NCBI GenBank assembly: GCA_022705425.1
Contig: JAKJEM010000002.1
Span: forward strand, 136,811-200,810
Length of the DNA: 64,000 nucleotides
From: Planctomycetota bacterium
GTDB lineage: Bacteria > Planctomycetota > Brocadiia > CAIUPP01
Reading direction: 5' to 3'
The translations under genes were made by a program, and so were the position numbers. Positions 62,743 through 64,000 of this stretch are shown here, one piece after another. Within the stretch, counting starts at the first letter, position 1. Every line of letters starts with the position of its first letter. A model generated the notes under the pieces. The model was not told the origin of the DNA and made no database searches. It was given only the letters and a program-made list of their open reading frames with translations.

Positions 62743-63632
62743 GCGGATTCCGGCGCCGGGGCGGACGGCGGCACCGGGGAACCGCGGTCGCCGAAGTGCC
62801 GCTCGATCACCGCCGTCAGCGTTTCGCGCACCTCATCCACGCAGGAAGGGCGTTCCACCACGTCCTGCCGCACACAGCGCAACACCAGCGCATCCAGCGC
62901 CGGCGGGACGGACGGGTTGAAGTCGCGCAGCGACGGCGCGGACAGATTGCGCCCCGCGATAAACATCTTCGAGGACCCCGGCTCGGCCATGAGCGCCGGC
63001 ACGTGACGCCCGCTGAACAGAAAGTACATCGTCGCACCGAAGTTGAAAAGGTCGGTCTTTTCCGTCAGCGGACGCCGGTCCACCTGTTCCGGGGCCATGT
63101 AATCGCGCGTGCCGCGGATCGTTTGCGGGCAGGCGCCGGTCTCGCAGCAGAAGCCGAAGTCCACCAGCACCGGGCGGCCTCCCTGCGTCACGACGATGTT
63201 TTCCGGCTTCAGGTCGCCGTGGATCAATCCGCGCGCGTGAATGGCCGACAGGGAGGTCGCCACGCCGAGCATCATCTCCGCCAACTGCCCCAGGGGATAG
63301 CGCCGCTCGCGTCGAAGGTCGAGTCCGTCCACATAGTCCATCACCAGCGCCACGCTCTTGCGTTTGCGGAGGAAGCCGTTCTTGATCAGCCGGTGCGCGC
63401 GCACCACCCCCGGCGGATGCCCCTGCGGCCCCGACTCCAGCGCCTTCAGCCGCGCGTATTCGTTCTCCGCGTGACGCAGGTACTTGTAGCTCTCCGCGCT
63501 CTCGACGCTGAGCCACTTGATCGCCACGACGGCCTTCGACAGCCGCTCCACGGCGCGGAAGATCATGCTCTCCGCGCCTGCCCCGATACGCTCCTGCAAC
63601 TCGTATCCGTCAATTTCCACTTGCGGCGGCAT
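62739..63632 (-). CDS. Cytosolic Ser/Thr protein kinase
   Basis: 297-aa stand-alone kinase. Glycine loop RIGAGAESMIF, K39 (VVAIKW), HGD at 138-140 in place of HRD (arginine replaced by Gly, as in some RD-lacking kinases), DFG 158-160, and APEQ at 180-183. No regulatory domain, membrane segment or tail is apparent. Start at 63632 is supported by GGAG upstream and by the promoter, which would place transcription start only a few bases before an earlier ATG at 63695. Neighbours a second kinase in the same direction. Confidence 0.88.
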   Translation of the reverse strand: MPPQVEIDGYELQERIGAGAESMIFRAVERLSKAVVAIKWLSVESAESYKYLRHAENEYARLKALESGPQGHPPGVVRAHRLIKNGFLRKRKSVALVMDYVDGLDLRRERRYPLGQLAEMMLGVATSLSAIHARGLIHGDLKPENIVVTQGGRPVLVDFGFCCETGACPQTIRGTRDYMAPEQVDRRPLTEKTDLFNFGATMYFLFSGRHVPALMAEPGSSKMFIAGRNLSAPSLRDFNPSVPPALDALVLRCVRQDVVERPSCVDEVRETLTAVIERHFGDRGSPVPPSAPAPESA

Positions 63633-63705
63633 CACGTCTCCTGCGCTGCCCGGACCGGAAAGAAGAGGGGGGCGCCGACTGCCCCGTCGCTCCATCTACT
63701 GACTC

Positions 63706-63734
63706 ATTATAGTCTTGCCCCAGGAGACAGGCAA
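63706..63734 (-). promoter_or_regulatory. Promoter of the stand-alone kinase gene
   Basis: Minus strand TTGCCT (63729-63734), 17-bp spacer, TATAAT (63706-63711). Leader about 67 bases. Confidence 0.75.
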
Positions 63735-63756
63735 GGAAGCTCGCGCCCGTGCCCGG

Positions 63757-63785
63757 TTGTGATTCTCCCGCGCCTCCGCTAGAAT
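63757..63785 (+). promoter_or_regulatory. Predicted promoter at the right end
   Basis: TTGTGA (63757-63762), 17-bp spacer, TAGAAT (63780-63785). The ATG of the last gene lies 8 bases after the -10, at the expected transcription start, so its mRNA may be leaderless. Confidence 0.5.
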
Positions 63786-63792
63786 GTCGCCT

Positions 63793-64000
63793 ATGGAACA
63801 CGTCGAGGAAATCCTGGCGGCCTTGAAGGATCCGGCGCGCCTGGTTCGGCTGACCTTCTCGGGGCCGCGCGATCCCCGCAGCGCGCTCTGGCAGCGTATC
63901 ACCGTCCGCCCGGTGGAGATCGGCGGCGCGCGGATGCTGCAAGCCGTCCGGCAGGGGCAGCGCAAAGAGGAGTCCTTCAACTTCGCTCCGGCCGAGGCCG
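63793..64000 (+). CDS. N-terminal fragment, methyltransferase-like protein (runs off the window)
   Basis: 69 codons are visible. The start MEHVEEILAALKDPARLVRL and RITVRPVEIGGARMLQ resemble the N-terminal region of a class I SAM-dependent methyltransferase family found in bacteria, where a small basic domain precedes the Rossmann fold. This is a weak, memory-based match; the catalytic part is outside the window. No ribosome site is present and the ATG coincides with the predicted start of transcription. Confidence 0.5.
   Translation, partial: MEHVEEILAALKDPARLVRLTFSGPRDPRSALWQRITVRPVEIGGARMLQAVRQGQRKEESFNFAPAEA

Overview
The window is high-GC bacterial chromosomal DNA with dense, mostly single-copy genes and short intergenic gaps. 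The gene content points to an anaerobic or facultative glycan-degrading bacterium of the planctomycete / PVC-like type. Supporting features are an oxygen-independent ribonucleotide reductase operon, three Ser/Thr kinases of which one carries a sulfatase-modifying-factor domain, an FHA-GAF-SpoIIE phosphatase, a DUF5107-TPR protein, a C-x-C/C-x-x-C zinc-ribbon protein with a proline-rich linker, many Gfo/Idh/MocA and sugar-active enzymes, and several lipoproteins. This assignment is an inference from gene families; no rRNA is present to settle it. No phage, insertion sequence, integrase or CRISPR array was seen.

Layout. 1-4.8 kb: a sialidase-like protein and a very large secreted polysaccharide-lyase-like protein. 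5-7.6 kb: leuS with a broken reading frame. 7.6-12.1 kb (minus): SLC13/ArsB-type permease, a glycosyltransferase translationally coupled to a membrane Ser/Thr kinase, and a class II aldolase. 12.2-15.7 kb: mutarotase, GH4 glycosidase, esterase. 15.7-16.8 kb: hairpin-rich spacer, tRNA-Leu(CAG) with promoter and terminator, and a small orphan gene. 16.8-22 kb: two Gfo/Idh/MocA proteins, a GH32-like glycosidase, a ThuA protein and an unknown protein. 22-25.5 kb: coupled TPR lipoprotein, UDP-sugar pyrophosphorylase and GT2. 25.5-30.7 kb (minus): nrdR-nrdD-glutaredoxin-nrdG-CvpA-like. 30.7-32.2 kb: dCMP deaminase and a lipoprotein. 32.4-35.4 kb: beta-helix protein and the SpoIIE phosphatase. 35.6-42.4 kb: zinc-ribbon protein, lipoprotein, hydrolase, dut, ftsK, a DhnA-type aldolase and an SDR. 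42.4-47.1 kb (minus): AGE-family epimerase, EamA transporter, nitroreductase, and a UroD/MtaA-like protein fused to two thioredoxin folds. 47.3-53.3 kb: ADP-ribosylglycohydrolase-family protein, GH38, esterase, enolase-superfamily enzyme. 53.3-57.6 kb: arfB, lipoprotein, radical SAM protein and a decayed DUF4143 ATPase. 57.6-64 kb: DUF5107-TPR protein, two Ser/Thr kinases and the start of a methyltransferase-like gene.

Two themes run through it. The first is breakdown of plant or host glycans: sialidase-like, rhamnogalacturonan-lyase-like, GH4, GH32-like, GH38, esterases, mutarotase, aldolase, oxidoreductases and an enolase-superfamily enzyme. The second is deoxynucleotide supply: NrdR/NrdD/NrdG/glutaredoxin, dCMP deaminase and dUTPase all lie within about 12 kb. 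Promoters are unusually readable: about twenty have a TTGnnn -35 and a TAnnnT -10 spaced 16-18 bp. They were used here to choose start codons.

The observations most worth a second look are the UroD/MtaA-thioredoxin-thioredoxin fusion, a GAC-rich repeat that sits in the same orientation before three genes, the CvpA-like protein with a DP-repeat tail, an apparent NrdR operator over the nrd promoter, the frame break in leuS, and a possibly leaderless gene at the right end.
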